Shown: in pieces, positions 21,727-29,166 of the stretch | Numbering within the stretch: the first letter of the stretch is position 1 | Layout of the letters: every line of letters starts with the position of its first letter | Assembly (NCBI RefSeq): GCF_020073745.1 | Contig: NZ_JAIRAU010000048.1 | Coordinates: 62,001-126,000 of the forward strand | Source: Nannocystis pusilla | Lineage (GTDB): Bacteria > Myxococcota_A > Polyangia > Nannocystales > Nannocystaceae | Direction of reading: 5' to 3' | Length of the DNA stretch: 64,000 nucleotides | Notes under the pieces: model-generated | Told to the model about the DNA's origin: nothing | What the model saw: the letters and a program-made list of their open reading frames with translations, nothing else | Databases searched by the model: none | Program-made: the position numbers and the translations under genes

Positions 21727-21757
21727 GCTTTTAAAAATATGCCCCAAGAGACATGTC
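21725..21757. repeat. Palindrome units at the gene boundary
   Basis: GCATGCTTTTAAAAATATGC at the start codon of the lipoprotein, followed by ATATGCCCC-AAGA-GACATGTC (21738-21757). The start codon ATG of the last tandem lipoprotein lies inside the first. Confidence 0.6.
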
Positions 21758-21766
21758 TTCGCGGGC

Positions 21767-23203
21767 TCAGCGCGGCGGGAACGGGGAGAACCACAGGCCG
21801 TCGGGGCCGATGTGGAGGATGCCGTGCTCGGGGTCGAAGTCGAGGTCGTCGACGTCGCCGGCGATGGTGGTGTAGAGGCCGGTGTCGGGGTCGAAGACGA
21901 GGATGTCGTAGGGATAGCCGCCGGGGGAGATGAGGGTGAAGTAGCGGCCGTCGGGGAGCAGGGCGGTCTGGCCGCCGATCCGGGGCACTTTCATGGTCGT
22001 CTCGCCGGTGACGAGGTCGACGTGCCAGAGTGTGGCGCTGCCGCCGCCGTCGGGGACGGCGTAGGTCACGGAGTCGTCGGTGATGCCGAAGAGGGCCGGG
22101 AGGAACGTGGACGGCGGGCCGCGGAACCACTCGCGCAGCTCGTCGGTGCGCGGGTTCCAGCGGGCGAGCACGAGCTCGTCGTCGTCGGCGAACTGAAGGT
22201 CGAACTCGTCGGCGATGACGTTGCGCAGGTGCGCGCCCGCGGGTGGTGTGACGGCGACGCCGCTGTCGAGGCGGACGACGGCGGCGATCGTGCGCTCGGG
22301 GCCGTAGAGGGCGGCGTGGGAGCTGTCGGGGAGGAACGCCCAGGTGCCGGTCAGGCGCGTCAGGAAGTCATCGAGGCGGTCCCACGAGGCGGCCGTGAAG
22401 TCGTTGACGGCGACCTGGATGTCCTCGCCGCTGTCGCGGTCGTGGAGGAAGATCGGCTCGACCTGGTCGTCCCCGAGCTGCTGCCAGAGCAGCCGCCGTC
22501 TGTCGGGCACGACGTCGACGCGGCGCACGTCGGTCAGCACGAGCTCGGACTCGCTGGTGCGCGGGTCGACGTCGCGGAGGTCGCCGTTGTCGTCGTGGAC
22601 CAGCAGGCGGTCGTCGACGGCGATGTGTTGCACGATCTGGTCGCCGAGGCGCACGGCCGGGACTGCTGGATCGCCATGGTGCACGTAGACAGTCGAGAGA
22701 ACGCCGCCGATCCCGGCCGCCCCCTCGCCCAGGGTGCCGGACAGGTGCCGTGCGCCGAAGTACAGGGACCGTTCGCCGCCGGCGAGCCAGAGATGGAGCT
22801 CCTCGTCGGGGAGGCCGAGGACCGGGCGCGGTTCATCGAAGCCCGGGACGTCGAGCCGGTCGAGCACGAAGTGGCGACCGCTCTCGTCGGACCCGTAGGC
22901 CACGACGTGGTCGGCGGTGGCCTGGGCCAAGACGAACATGCCCGCTGGGGCTGGGAACCGCTCCGGGGGGCCGCCGCAGCGGTCGACGGTCCAGTAGCTC
23001 CGGTCGCCCACCGGGAAGTTGAAGAGGACGTGGTCGCCGACGCGCTGGAGGTTCGCGCGACGGTACGTCCCGGGGTCGCGCTGCCAGCTCTCCGACGGGC
23101 TGGCGATCTGCACCGGCTGGTCGAGCGGACAGGTCCAGCCGGGCAGCTCGGCGTCATTGCAGGCGGCCAGGGCGAGGGCGGCCGCGAGGGGTCGAACGAA
23201 CAT
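21767..23203 (-). CDS. Lipoprotein of the tandem beta-propeller-like family, copy 3
   Basis: A 478-residue lipoprotein with the same layout as its neighbours: signal peptide MFVRPLAAALALAAC (Cys15), CPLDQPVQI, DRCGG, LDRLDVPGFDEPRPVLGLP, YVHHGDP, LGDDQVEPIFLHDRDSGED, VNDFTAASW, LREWFRGPP, LWHVDLVTGETTMKVPRIGG, DGRYFT, YTTIAGDV and LWFSPFPPR. The start ATG at 23203 lies inside a CATGTCC arm of the dispersed palindrome; an in-frame ATG nine bases upstream (23212) is less favoured. It begins 66 bases after the next paralogue upstream ends. Identity with its neighbours is modest, indicating old duplications. Confidence 0.85.
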   Translation of the reverse strand: MFVRPLAAALALAACNDAELPGWTCPLDQPVQIASPSESWQRDPGTYRRANLQRVGDHVLFNFPVGDRSYWTVDRCGGPPERFPAPAGMFVLAQATADHVVAYGSDESGRHFVLDRLDVPGFDEPRPVLGLPDEELHLWLAGGERSLYFGARHLSGTLGEGAAGIGGVLSTVYVHHGDPAVPAVRLGDQIVQHIAVDDRLLVHDDNGDLRDVDPRTSESELVLTDVRRVDVVPDRRRLLWQQLGDDQVEPIFLHDRDSGEDIQVAVNDFTAASWDRLDDFLTRLTGTWAFLPDSSHAALYGPERTIAAVVRLDSGVAVTPPAGAHLRNVIADEFDLQFADDDELVLARWNPRTDELREWFRGPPSTFLPALFGITDDSVTYAVPDGGGSATLWHVDLVTGETTMKVPRIGGQTALLPDGRYFTLISPGGYPYDILVFDPDTGLYTTIAGDVDDLDFDPEHGILHIGPDGLWFSPFPPR

Positions 23204-23246
23204 GTCCTTCAAGCTGTGTCCATGTGGGCATGTTTATTAGAACATG
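23201..23246. repeat. Palindrome units overlapping a start codon
   Basis: CATGTCCTTC at 23201-23210 contains the ATG (complement) of the third paralogue. Further along, CATGTT-TATTAG-AACATG (23229-23246) has a perfect stem of changed sequence. A CATGTGGGCATG lies between them. Confidence 0.7.
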
Positions 23247-23269
23247 TTGAAATGGAAAGGTGGTCGGGA

Positions 23270-24799
23270 TCAGCGCGAGACGAGGGGGGCGGCCCACAGG
23301 CCGGGCTGGGGGCCGCGGCTGTCGAGGTAGAGGACGCCCTGGTCGGGGAAGTGGAGGAAGTGGTCGACGCGCTCGGCGATGGTGGTGTAGACGCGGGACT
23401 CGGCGTCGAACACCAGCAGGTTCCAGGTCCACTTGACCTCGCCGCCGGTCTGTACCGGCTCGGCGCGGACGGCGGTGAAGTAGCGGCGGGCGTCGAGCTG
23501 CTGGTACTCGCGGCCGATCCGCGGGACCCGCTCGGTGAGCTCGCCGGTGCCGAGGTCGACGCGCCGGAGGCTGCCGATGTCGCCGTCGGTCGGGTCGGCG
23601 AGGAAGTACTCGAGCGCGTCGCCGTCGCGCCGACGCGGCTCGACGGCGGCGTCGACCGGGCCGCGGTACCACACGCGCAGGTCGCCGTCGGTCGGGCGCC
23701 ACAGCGCGAGGACGAGGTTGTCGGGGTCGGGCATGACGAGCACGAGATCGCGGCCGAGGGCGCCGCGCTGCTGGCGATGCTCGGGGATCTGCAGCGGCTC
23801 GCCGGTGTCGCTGCGCACGGCGGCGACGAAGGTGCCGTCGGGGCCGACGAGCGCGGCGGCGGCGCTGTCGCCGGTCCACACCCAGCGGCCGACCTCGAGG
23901 CCCTGCCCGGGCATGCGGTTCCACGAGCGGGCGGCGAAGTCGTTGACGCCGATCTCGCGATCGACGCCGTACTCGGCGGCGGCGATCCGCGCGCTGGCCT
24001 CGAGGTCGCGCAGGTAGACGGGCTCGACGTCGTCGTCGCCGATGGCCTGCCAGATCAGCCGGCGGTGGTCGTCGGCGAGGCTGAAGTAGCGGACGCCCTC
24101 GAGGACGGGCTCGACCTCGCGGGTGAACGGGTCGACCTCGCGCAGGACGCCGTCGTCGGTGAGGACGAGGAGGCTCCCGCCGCGGTGCGCGAGGCTGACG
24201 ACGTCGTCGCCGAGGTGCAGCGCGGGCGCGTCGGGGTCGCCGTCGTGGGTGTGCACGACGGCGGCGCCGGCGGTGATGCCGGCGGCGTGCAGGGCCGAAC
24301 CGGTGGGTCGATGGACGCGGGCGAACAGGGCGTAGCCGGCCTCGTCGGCGAAGCCGCCGGGGACGTCGTAGTCGGGGAGGTCGGCGATCGGTCGCGGGAC
24401 GTCGAAGCCGGCGACGTCGAGGCGGTCGAGCAGGACGTGGCGGCCCTCGGGGTCGACGGCGTAGACGAGGGTGCCGCGGTCGGTCTCGAGCGCGAACGGG
24501 AGGATGGTGCCGGGGGTGAAGGTGGTGAAGCGCCTGGGCGCGCCGCCGCAGCGGTGCACGAGCCAGTAGCCGGGGTCGACGTCGGCGGGGCCGTCGAAGC
24601 TGTAGAGGATCCGGTCGCCGAGGGCGCGGAACGGGTAGACGCGGGCGCGGCCGGGCTGCCAGCGCTCGGGCGGGGCGGCGAGGCGGACCGGGGCCTGCAG
24701 CGGGCAGGCGGCGGCGAACGGCTCCTGGACCACGGGCTCGTCGCCGCAGGCTGCGAGCAGCAGCGGCAGGGCGGCGAGATGAGCTGGTCGAAGAGACAT
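23270..24799 (-). CDS. Lipoprotein of the tandem beta-propeller-like family, copy 2
   Basis: A 509-residue lipoprotein with signal peptide MSLRPAHLAALPLLLAAC (good lipobox LLAAC, Cys18). Family landmarks are in the same order: CPLQAPVRL, RCGG, LDRLDVAGFDVPRPIADLP, HTHDGDP, GDDDVEPVYLRDLE, VNDFAARSW, DLRVWYRGP, LRRVDLGTGELTERVPRIG, ARRYFTA, YTTIAERVD, GPQPGLWAAPLVSR. The ATG at 24799 lies within CATGTC, a half-site of the dispersed palindrome. It starts 15 bases after the first paralogue ends, so the two are surely cotranscribed. Confidence 0.85.
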   Translation of the reverse strand: MSLRPAHLAALPLLLAACGDEPVVQEPFAAACPLQAPVRLAAPPERWQPGRARVYPFRALGDRILYSFDGPADVDPGYWLVHRCGGAPRRFTTFTPGTILPFALETDRGTLVYAVDPEGRHVLLDRLDVAGFDVPRPIADLPDYDVPGGFADEAGYALFARVHRPTGSALHAAGITAGAAVVHTHDGDPDAPALHLGDDVVSLAHRGGSLLVLTDDGVLREVDPFTREVEPVLEGVRYFSLADDHRRLIWQAIGDDDVEPVYLRDLEASARIAAAEYGVDREIGVNDFAARSWNRMPGQGLEVGRWVWTGDSAAAALVGPDGTFVAAVRSDTGEPLQIPEHRQQRGALGRDLVLVMPDPDNLVLALWRPTDGDLRVWYRGPVDAAVEPRRRDGDALEYFLADPTDGDIGSLRRVDLGTGELTERVPRIGREYQQLDARRYFTAVRAEPVQTGGEVKWTWNLLVFDAESRVYTTIAERVDHFLHFPDQGVLYLDSRGPQPGLWAAPLVSR

Positions 24800-24815
24800 G
24801 GCCGTAAAGACTTGT
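24796..24815. repeat. Degenerate palindrome at a gene junction
   Basis: GACATGGCC-GTAAAG-ACTTGT spans the 15-base gap between two lipoprotein genes; weak pairing only. It contributes the start codon of the second paralogue and abuts the TAA of the first. Confidence 0.5.
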
Positions 24816-26338
24816 TACTGCAGCGCGAGCGGATAGGCCCACACGCCGGGCTCGTCGCCGTGGGGGGCGAGGTAGACGAGGCCCTCGTCGGACAGCGAGG
24901 CGAGCGCGGTGACGCCCTCGGCGATGGTGGTGTAGAGGCCGTCGCTCGGGTCGACGAGCTTGAGGTCGTAGGCGTAGGCGCCGGCGTGGCGCGAGCCGTC
25001 GAACGGGGCGCCGGGCAGCTGGCGGCCGTAGAAAGCGAGGAAGTAGCGGTCGTCGGCGAGGCGGGCGGCGCTGCTGCTGGCGCGGGCGACGAGCTGCCGG
25101 CGCGCGCCGGTGGCCAGGTCGACGCGCCAGAGCACGCCGGTGTAGGAGGTGCCGGGGTCGGTGGCGAAGTACTCGACGCTGTCGCCGTCGACGCGGCGCA
25201 GGCGGAGGTCGCCGGCCGGGCCGCGGTACCACTCGCGCAGCGCGCCGGTGAGCGGGTCCCACAGCGCCTCGACGTGCTCGGGCTCGTCGGCGAGGACGAG
25301 GTTGAACTCGCCGCCGAACGAGCCCCGCGGCTCGCGGTGCGCGGGGACGGCGAGCGCGGCCCCGGTGTCGAGGCGCGCGGCGGCGACGAGCGGACCGCCC
25401 GGCCCGGGCAGCGCGGCGACGCTGCCGTCGGCGGTGACGAGCACGCGGCCGAGCTCGGGCTGCTCGGGATCGCGGAACCACGACGACTGGGCGAAGTCGT
25501 TGACCGCGACCGCCACGTCCGCGCCGGTGGCGAGGTCGCGGAGGAAGATCGTCTCGGCGACGTCGTCGCCGAGCTCCTGCCACAGGACCTTGCCCGGGTC
25601 GGCGCGGATCGGCGTGAAGTGACGGACGCCGGCGAGCAGCGGCTCGCTCGCGCCGGTGAGCGGGTCGACGCGGCGCAGCTCGCCGCTGTCGTCGTGGAGG
25701 AGCAGGGCGTCGCCGAGCAGCGCGTAGTCGACGACGGCGTCGCCGAGCAGCAGCGCGGGGACGTCGACGTCGCCGGCGTGGGTGTAGATCGCGCGGGTCT
25801 CGCCGCCGAGGCCGGCGGCGAGGTAGACCCGCGCGCTGCCCTCCTGGCGGAAGGCGAAGGTGGCGAACGGGGACGACAGCTCGCCGGTGAAATTGAGGGC
25901 TGTCCCTTGAGGCAGGCCGGGGACGGGCCGCGGCTCGTCGTCGCCGGCGACGTCGAGGCGGTCGACGACGTGGCGGGCGCCGAGGGCGTCGTTGGCGTAG
26001 AGGACCCGGCCCGCGGGCGTGGCGATGCTGAACGGGTTGTGCAGGCCGGGCGCGAGCGAGGGGAACTCGGCCAGCTCGCCGTCGCAGCGGTCGAGGCGCC
26101 AGTAGACGCGCCCGGGGTCGTCGAGGGCGTCGAAGGTGAAGAGGAGCTGATCGCCGAAGCGGTGCAGGCCGTACCAGGTGTCGGGGTCGGCGACGAAGCC
26201 GGGCGGGGCGGCGACGAGGCGCGTGGGCTGGTCGATCGGACAGGCGCCGGCGAGCGCCTCGGGCACGTCGCGGACCGGCTCGTGGCAGGCGGCGACGAGC
26301 GCGGTCAGGGCGGCGAGGCGAGTGGAACGATGGGACAT
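24815..26338 (-). CDS. Lipoprotein of the tandem beta-propeller-like family, copy 1
   Basis: A 507-residue lipoprotein, first of the array in transcription order. Signal peptide MSHRSTRLAALTALVAAC (lipobox LVAAC, Cys18), followed by the family landmarks CPIDQPTRL, DRCDG, VDRLDVAGDDEPRPVPGLP, YTHAGDVDVPA, LGDDVAETIFLRDLATGAD, VNDFAQSSW, LREWYRGP, LWRVDLATGARRQL, ADDRYFLA, YTTIAEGV and PGVWAYPL. The ATG (26338) is again inside a GACATG element. An in-frame palindrome at 25900-25915 encodes LPQGTA. Function unknown; the downstream neighbour genes are the paralogues and lgt lies upstream. Confidence 0.85.
   Translation of the reverse strand: MSHRSTRLAALTALVAACHEPVRDVPEALAGACPIDQPTRLVAAPPGFVADPDTWYGLHRFGDQLLFTFDALDDPGRVYWRLDRCDGELAEFPSLAPGLHNPFSIATPAGRVLYANDALGARHVVDRLDVAGDDEPRPVPGLPQGTALNFTGELSSPFATFAFRQEGSARVYLAAGLGGETRAIYTHAGDVDVPALLLGDAVVDYALLGDALLLHDDSGELRRVDPLTGASEPLLAGVRHFTPIRADPGKVLWQELGDDVAETIFLRDLATGADVAVAVNDFAQSSWFRDPEQPELGRVLVTADGSVAALPGPGGPLVAAARLDTGAALAVPAHREPRGSFGGEFNLVLADEPEHVEALWDPLTGALREWYRGPAGDLRLRRVDGDSVEYFATDPGTSYTGVLWRVDLATGARRQLVARASSSAARLADDRYFLAFYGRQLPGAPFDGSRHAGAYAYDLKLVDPSDGLYTTIAEGVTALASLSDEGLVYLAPHGDEPGVWAYPLALQ
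25900..25915. repeat. Palindrome copy inside a lipoprotein gene
   Basis: CTGTCC CTTG AGGCAG, two near-matching arms, read in frame (LPQGTA). Confidence 0.6.
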
Positions 26339-26837
26339 GGTCGATCGGTCAGATGAGTCGACCGCGGGACCTACACGTCGGGCGCGGGGGGACAGTGCGA
26401 GGGTGCGCCGCCGTCGGGCATGATCGCGGTGGCGAGGTCAGGCCAGTCGGGGTCGCAGGCGGCGGCGTAAATCGGGGCCGGGAGGCCCGCGAGGCGGCGA
26501 GGCGGCGAAGTCCGGCGATCGCACCGGCGCCCGCGAGTGCGGGCGGTTGGCCCTCGGCGGCAGACGCCGCGAGCGAGCCAGAGAGATGCGCCGACGAAGC
26601 CACGATCTGAGGGTGGCCCGTGGCCGCGCGCCGGGCAAGTGTCCGCGGCCGATCGAGAGCGCGCGGGAGGTCGGCAAGACCCTGGAATTGCGCGGCGTGC
26701 TGCCTGCTCGCGCCTCGCAGCCCGCGGCAGCGCGAGCGAGGACCACGCAGTCCCGGTCGCGGCGGCGTTTTGTTTATTAAACGGCGACGGCCCGCCCCCG
26801 GGGGCAGGCCGCCTGTGCGCGCGAGGTCGGGATCGGC
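26339..26837. other. Intergenic, about 500 bases, possible decayed coding end
   Basis: It lies between the first tandem lipoprotein (ATG at 26338) and the stop of lgt. No gene with start, signal and bias was found. At 26371-26480 the minus strand reads a stretch with ordinary amino acid composition (ACDPDWPDLATAIMPDGG) that ends at a stop at 26371 but has no valid upstream gene; it could be a remnant C-terminus. The lipoprotein promoter is probably here. Confidence 0.4.
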
Positions 26838-27896
26838 TCAGCGATCGCGGTCGGTGGCGCCCATGCCCATCTCGCTGATGTCGACCTTCATGCCGCCCGA
26901 GGGCTTGCTGAGCCACGACCCGACGGACTTGTAGTGGACGCCGAAGGCCGCGCAGGCGGCGAGGAAGATGAAGACGAAGTAGAAGATCGAGGCGCTGTTG
27001 CCGATGACGTGGATGTAGCGGAGCTGAAGGTTGATCGGCAGGTTGCTGGCGTCGCTGGCGAGGCCGAAGGCGAGGACGAGCACGCCGAAGGCGATCATCA
27101 TCAGGCTGTAGATGTTGGTGTGCGTCCAGCGGCCGACCTGGCCGCGGTCGTCCTGGCGGAAGCGCTCGAGGGCGAAGCGGATGATCGGGTGGGTGATGAG
27201 GTAGAGCGCGGCGAACATGCCGTCGAACACCTTGAACGGCAGGAGCGCGTAGAAGATCGTGAACTGGATCAGGTGGGCCGTCAGCGCGTAGAGCTGGGTC
27301 GGGTGGATCTTCACGCCCTGCAGCTCGGGGCGGAAGCGGACGACCTTGGAGTGCGGGCTGGTGTAGGCGACGCCGAACCGGCTGTCGGTCGGGCGGCCCC
27401 AGCAGCAGCCGTACACGTAGCAGCCGAGGCGGCAGATCGCCTCGCCGAGCGGCATGCAGAAGCCGGCCGCGTCGAGCAGCGCGAGCAGGCTGATGCCGGT
27501 CGACCACGAGTAGCCGGCGAACGCCATCATGCCGCCGAAGATGCCGCCGTGCAGCATGTAGCCCGGCTTGAGCAGGGTCTGCAGCGGCTTGCGGAACAGC
27601 TCGCGCCACTCGAGCAGGATGCTCGTGAGCCGCGAGACCATGAGGATCGAGGGGATGGCGAAGAACAGGTAGAAGCCGGCGGTGCGGGCCGTGTCGGCGC
27701 CGACCATGCCCATGTACCAGGTCGCCGTGGACACGCCGACGAGGAACGCGAGGCCGGCGATCATGCCGTAGGTGACGAAGATCCAGTCACCGGCGCGGAA
27801 CAGGATCGTCTTGTTGTGGAAGTCGCGGAGGAAGGCGAGGAGGCCCGTACGCGGGGTCTCGAGCTCGACGCTTGCGTGGCGGGTCGTTCCAGACAT
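26838..27896 (-). CDS. lgt: Prolipoprotein diacylglyceryl transferase-like (Lgt) membrane protein
   Basis: A 352-residue multi-pass inner-membrane protein of the Lgt family, which transfers diacylglyceryl from phosphatidylglycerol to the lipobox Cys. It carries GGIFGGMMAFAGYSW (the H-G-G-x-x-G region, here LHGGIFGG), the RLGCYVYGCCWGRP motif, and IHPTQLYALTAHL, matching HPTQLYE of Lgt. It is longer than E. coli Lgt (291) because of extra N-terminal residues. The ATG at 27896 (MSGTTRH) is preferred over an upstream in-frame start whose residues look non-coding. It is encoded next to the four-lipoprotein array, whose products would be its substrates. Confidence 0.88.
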   Translation of the reverse strand: MSGTTRHASVELETPRTGLLAFLRDFHNKTILFRAGDWIFVTYGMIAGLAFLVGVSTATWYMGMVGADTARTAGFYLFFAIPSILMVSRLTSILLEWRELFRKPLQTLLKPGYMLHGGIFGGMMAFAGYSWSTGISLLALLDAAGFCMPLGEAICRLGCYVYGCCWGRPTDSRFGVAYTSPHSKVVRFRPELQGVKIHPTQLYALTAHLIQFTIFYALLPFKVFDGMFAALYLITHPIIRFALERFRQDDRGQVGRWTHTNIYSLMMIAFGVLVLAFGLASDASNLPINLQLRYIHVIGNSASIFYFVFIFLAACAAFGVHYKSVGSWLSKPSGGMKVDISEMGMGATDRDR

Positions 27897-28203
27897 GGTC
27901 GGCGGCAAGGTACCCGCAGGCGCCCCTCGGCTCAAGTCCACGACCGAAGCGTGCCCTCGTCGGGGGATCCCCTGAGGCCCAGGATCCACGGTCGGCTTTT
28001 ATTCCCGCGACATCGGCCCCGCTCCCGTGAATTCGTGACCGCAGCGTGACGCGGGCGCGGACCATTCGAGTGACCTGCCGCACCGCCGCGGTTGTTATAC
28101 GCCTGTCCAAAAAGCCCGGTCGGCGCGGCCACGCACCGGGGCAAAATGGCGCGCGAAGCAGCTGTCTTTTGGGGCAGGTGAATGGCCGCGGCGAGGGCCG
28201 CGA
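27897..28203. other. Intergenic, 307 bases with a palindrome
   Basis: Separates lgt from the TPR lipoprotein, both leftward. It contains the palindrome copy at 28162-28177; the next unit at 28211 lies in the coding end. No gene was seen. Confidence 0.45.
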
Positions 28204-28226
28204 TTAATTTCTGTCCTTCGGGGCAG
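28162..28226. repeat. Two palindrome units at the end of a lipoprotein gene
   Basis: CTGTCT TTTG GGGCAG (28162-28177) and CTGTCC TTCG GGGCAG (28211-28226). The second is part of the coding end: on the minus strand it supplies the last residues, PAPKDRN, of the 320-residue lipoprotein. Confidence 0.7.
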
Positions 28227-29166
28227 GTTCGGCAGGGGCCGGGGCGGAGCGCTCGAGCACGTGGGCGAGCTCGCCGAGGCGCCGCTCGAGGCGGGCGCTG
28301 AGCGGCAGGCGGAGGTCGGAGCGCGTGGCCTGGAGCTCGCCCCAGATCTTGCTGGCGTCGGCGAAGAAAGTGGACGACGCGTCGCGGTCGCCGGAGGCGA
28401 AGGTGGCGGCGGCGGCGGCGGCGAGCGCCTCGGCGTGGGCGAGGGTCGAGGGGCCGACGTAGGCGATCGCGTCGTCGTAGAGCTTGCCGGCGGCGATGAC
28501 GGCCTCGAGCGGCTCGCCGGCGGCGATCAGGATGTCGACGGCGAGGACGCCGTCCTCGAAGACGGCGAGGCTGTCCTTGTGGACAGCCATGGCGCGGCGC
28601 ACCGAGGTGAGCGCGCGGTCGGGCTGGCCGAGGGCGAGCTGCTCGCGGGCGAGGCCGCGGAAGGCGTCGCCGGCGAGGCCGGGCTCGCGCGCGAGGTCGA
28701 TGGCGGCGAGCGCCTCGAGGCTCTGGCCGCGGGCCTCGGCGTAGCGCTGCTGGGCGCACAGGAGCGCGCCGTGGAGGATGAGCCAGCGGGCCCGCTCGGC
28801 CCCGCTGGCGCGCGGGCCGAGGCGGTCGAGGTCGCGGGCGAGGACCTGCAGCTGCTGCAGCGCGGCCGGCTGGTCGTCCTGGCGCAGGGCGAGCTCGATG
28901 GCGAAGGCGCGGAGGGCGTCGCGCCCGGGGTCGGGGCCGGCGTCGCCGGCGTCGGCGAGCCGCGGGCCGAGCTCGGCGCGGACGACGTCGACGAGGCCCA
29001 TGGCGGCCTTCTGGCGCAGGAGCGGGAGGTCGCCGGCCGGCGTGGGCTCGGGGCTGCTCGGGTCGAGCACGACCGCCGGGGCCGCGGGCGCGGGAGGCTT
29101 GCAGCCGGCGAGGCCGGCGGCGAGCAGGAGTGAGGCGGTGAGGCGAGCGTGCACGTGGCGCTTCAA
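28204..29166 (-). CDS. Lipoprotein with TPR-like helices, 320 aa
   Basis: Signal peptide HARLTASLLLAAGLAGC with a good lipobox (LAGC). The mature part has a Pro/Ala linker and then a run of helical hairpins of TPR type (residues 60-280; for example YAEARGQSLEALAAIDLA and ALGQPDRALTSVRRAMA). The start TTG at 29166 overlaps the stop TGA of the 1296-residue protein by four bases (TTGA), implying translational coupling; GTG 12 bases in is a possible alternative. The C-terminal PAPKDRN comes from a dispersed palindrome. Probably works with the VWA protein at the cell surface; this is inferred from coupling only. Confidence 0.8.
   Translation of the reverse strand: MKRHVHARLTASLLLAAGLAGCKPPAPAAPAVVLDPSSPEPTPAGDLPLLRQKAAMGLVDVVRAELGPRLADAGDAGPDPGRDALRAFAIELALRQDDQPAALQQLQVLARDLDRLGPRASGAERARWLILHGALLCAQQRYAEARGQSLEALAAIDLAREPGLAGDAFRGLAREQLALGQPDRALTSVRRAMAVHKDSLAVFEDGVLAVDILIAAGEPLEAVIAAGKLYDDAIAYVGPSTLAHAEALAAAAAATFASGDRDASSTFFADASKIWGELQATRSDLRLPLSARLERRLGELAHVLERSAPAPAEPAPKDRN
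28571..28586. repeat. Exact palindrome inside the TPR lipoprotein gene
   Basis: CTGTCC TTGT GGACAG, perfect stem, read in frame as VHKDS. Confidence 0.75.

Noticed and set aside
21725-26356. Very long open frame (about 1540 codons) antisense to the four lipoprotein genes
   Set aside because: It is an Ala/Gly/Val/Asp-rich shadow with no signal peptide or domain. The minus-strand frames have signal peptides, lipoboxes and matching paralogue structure.
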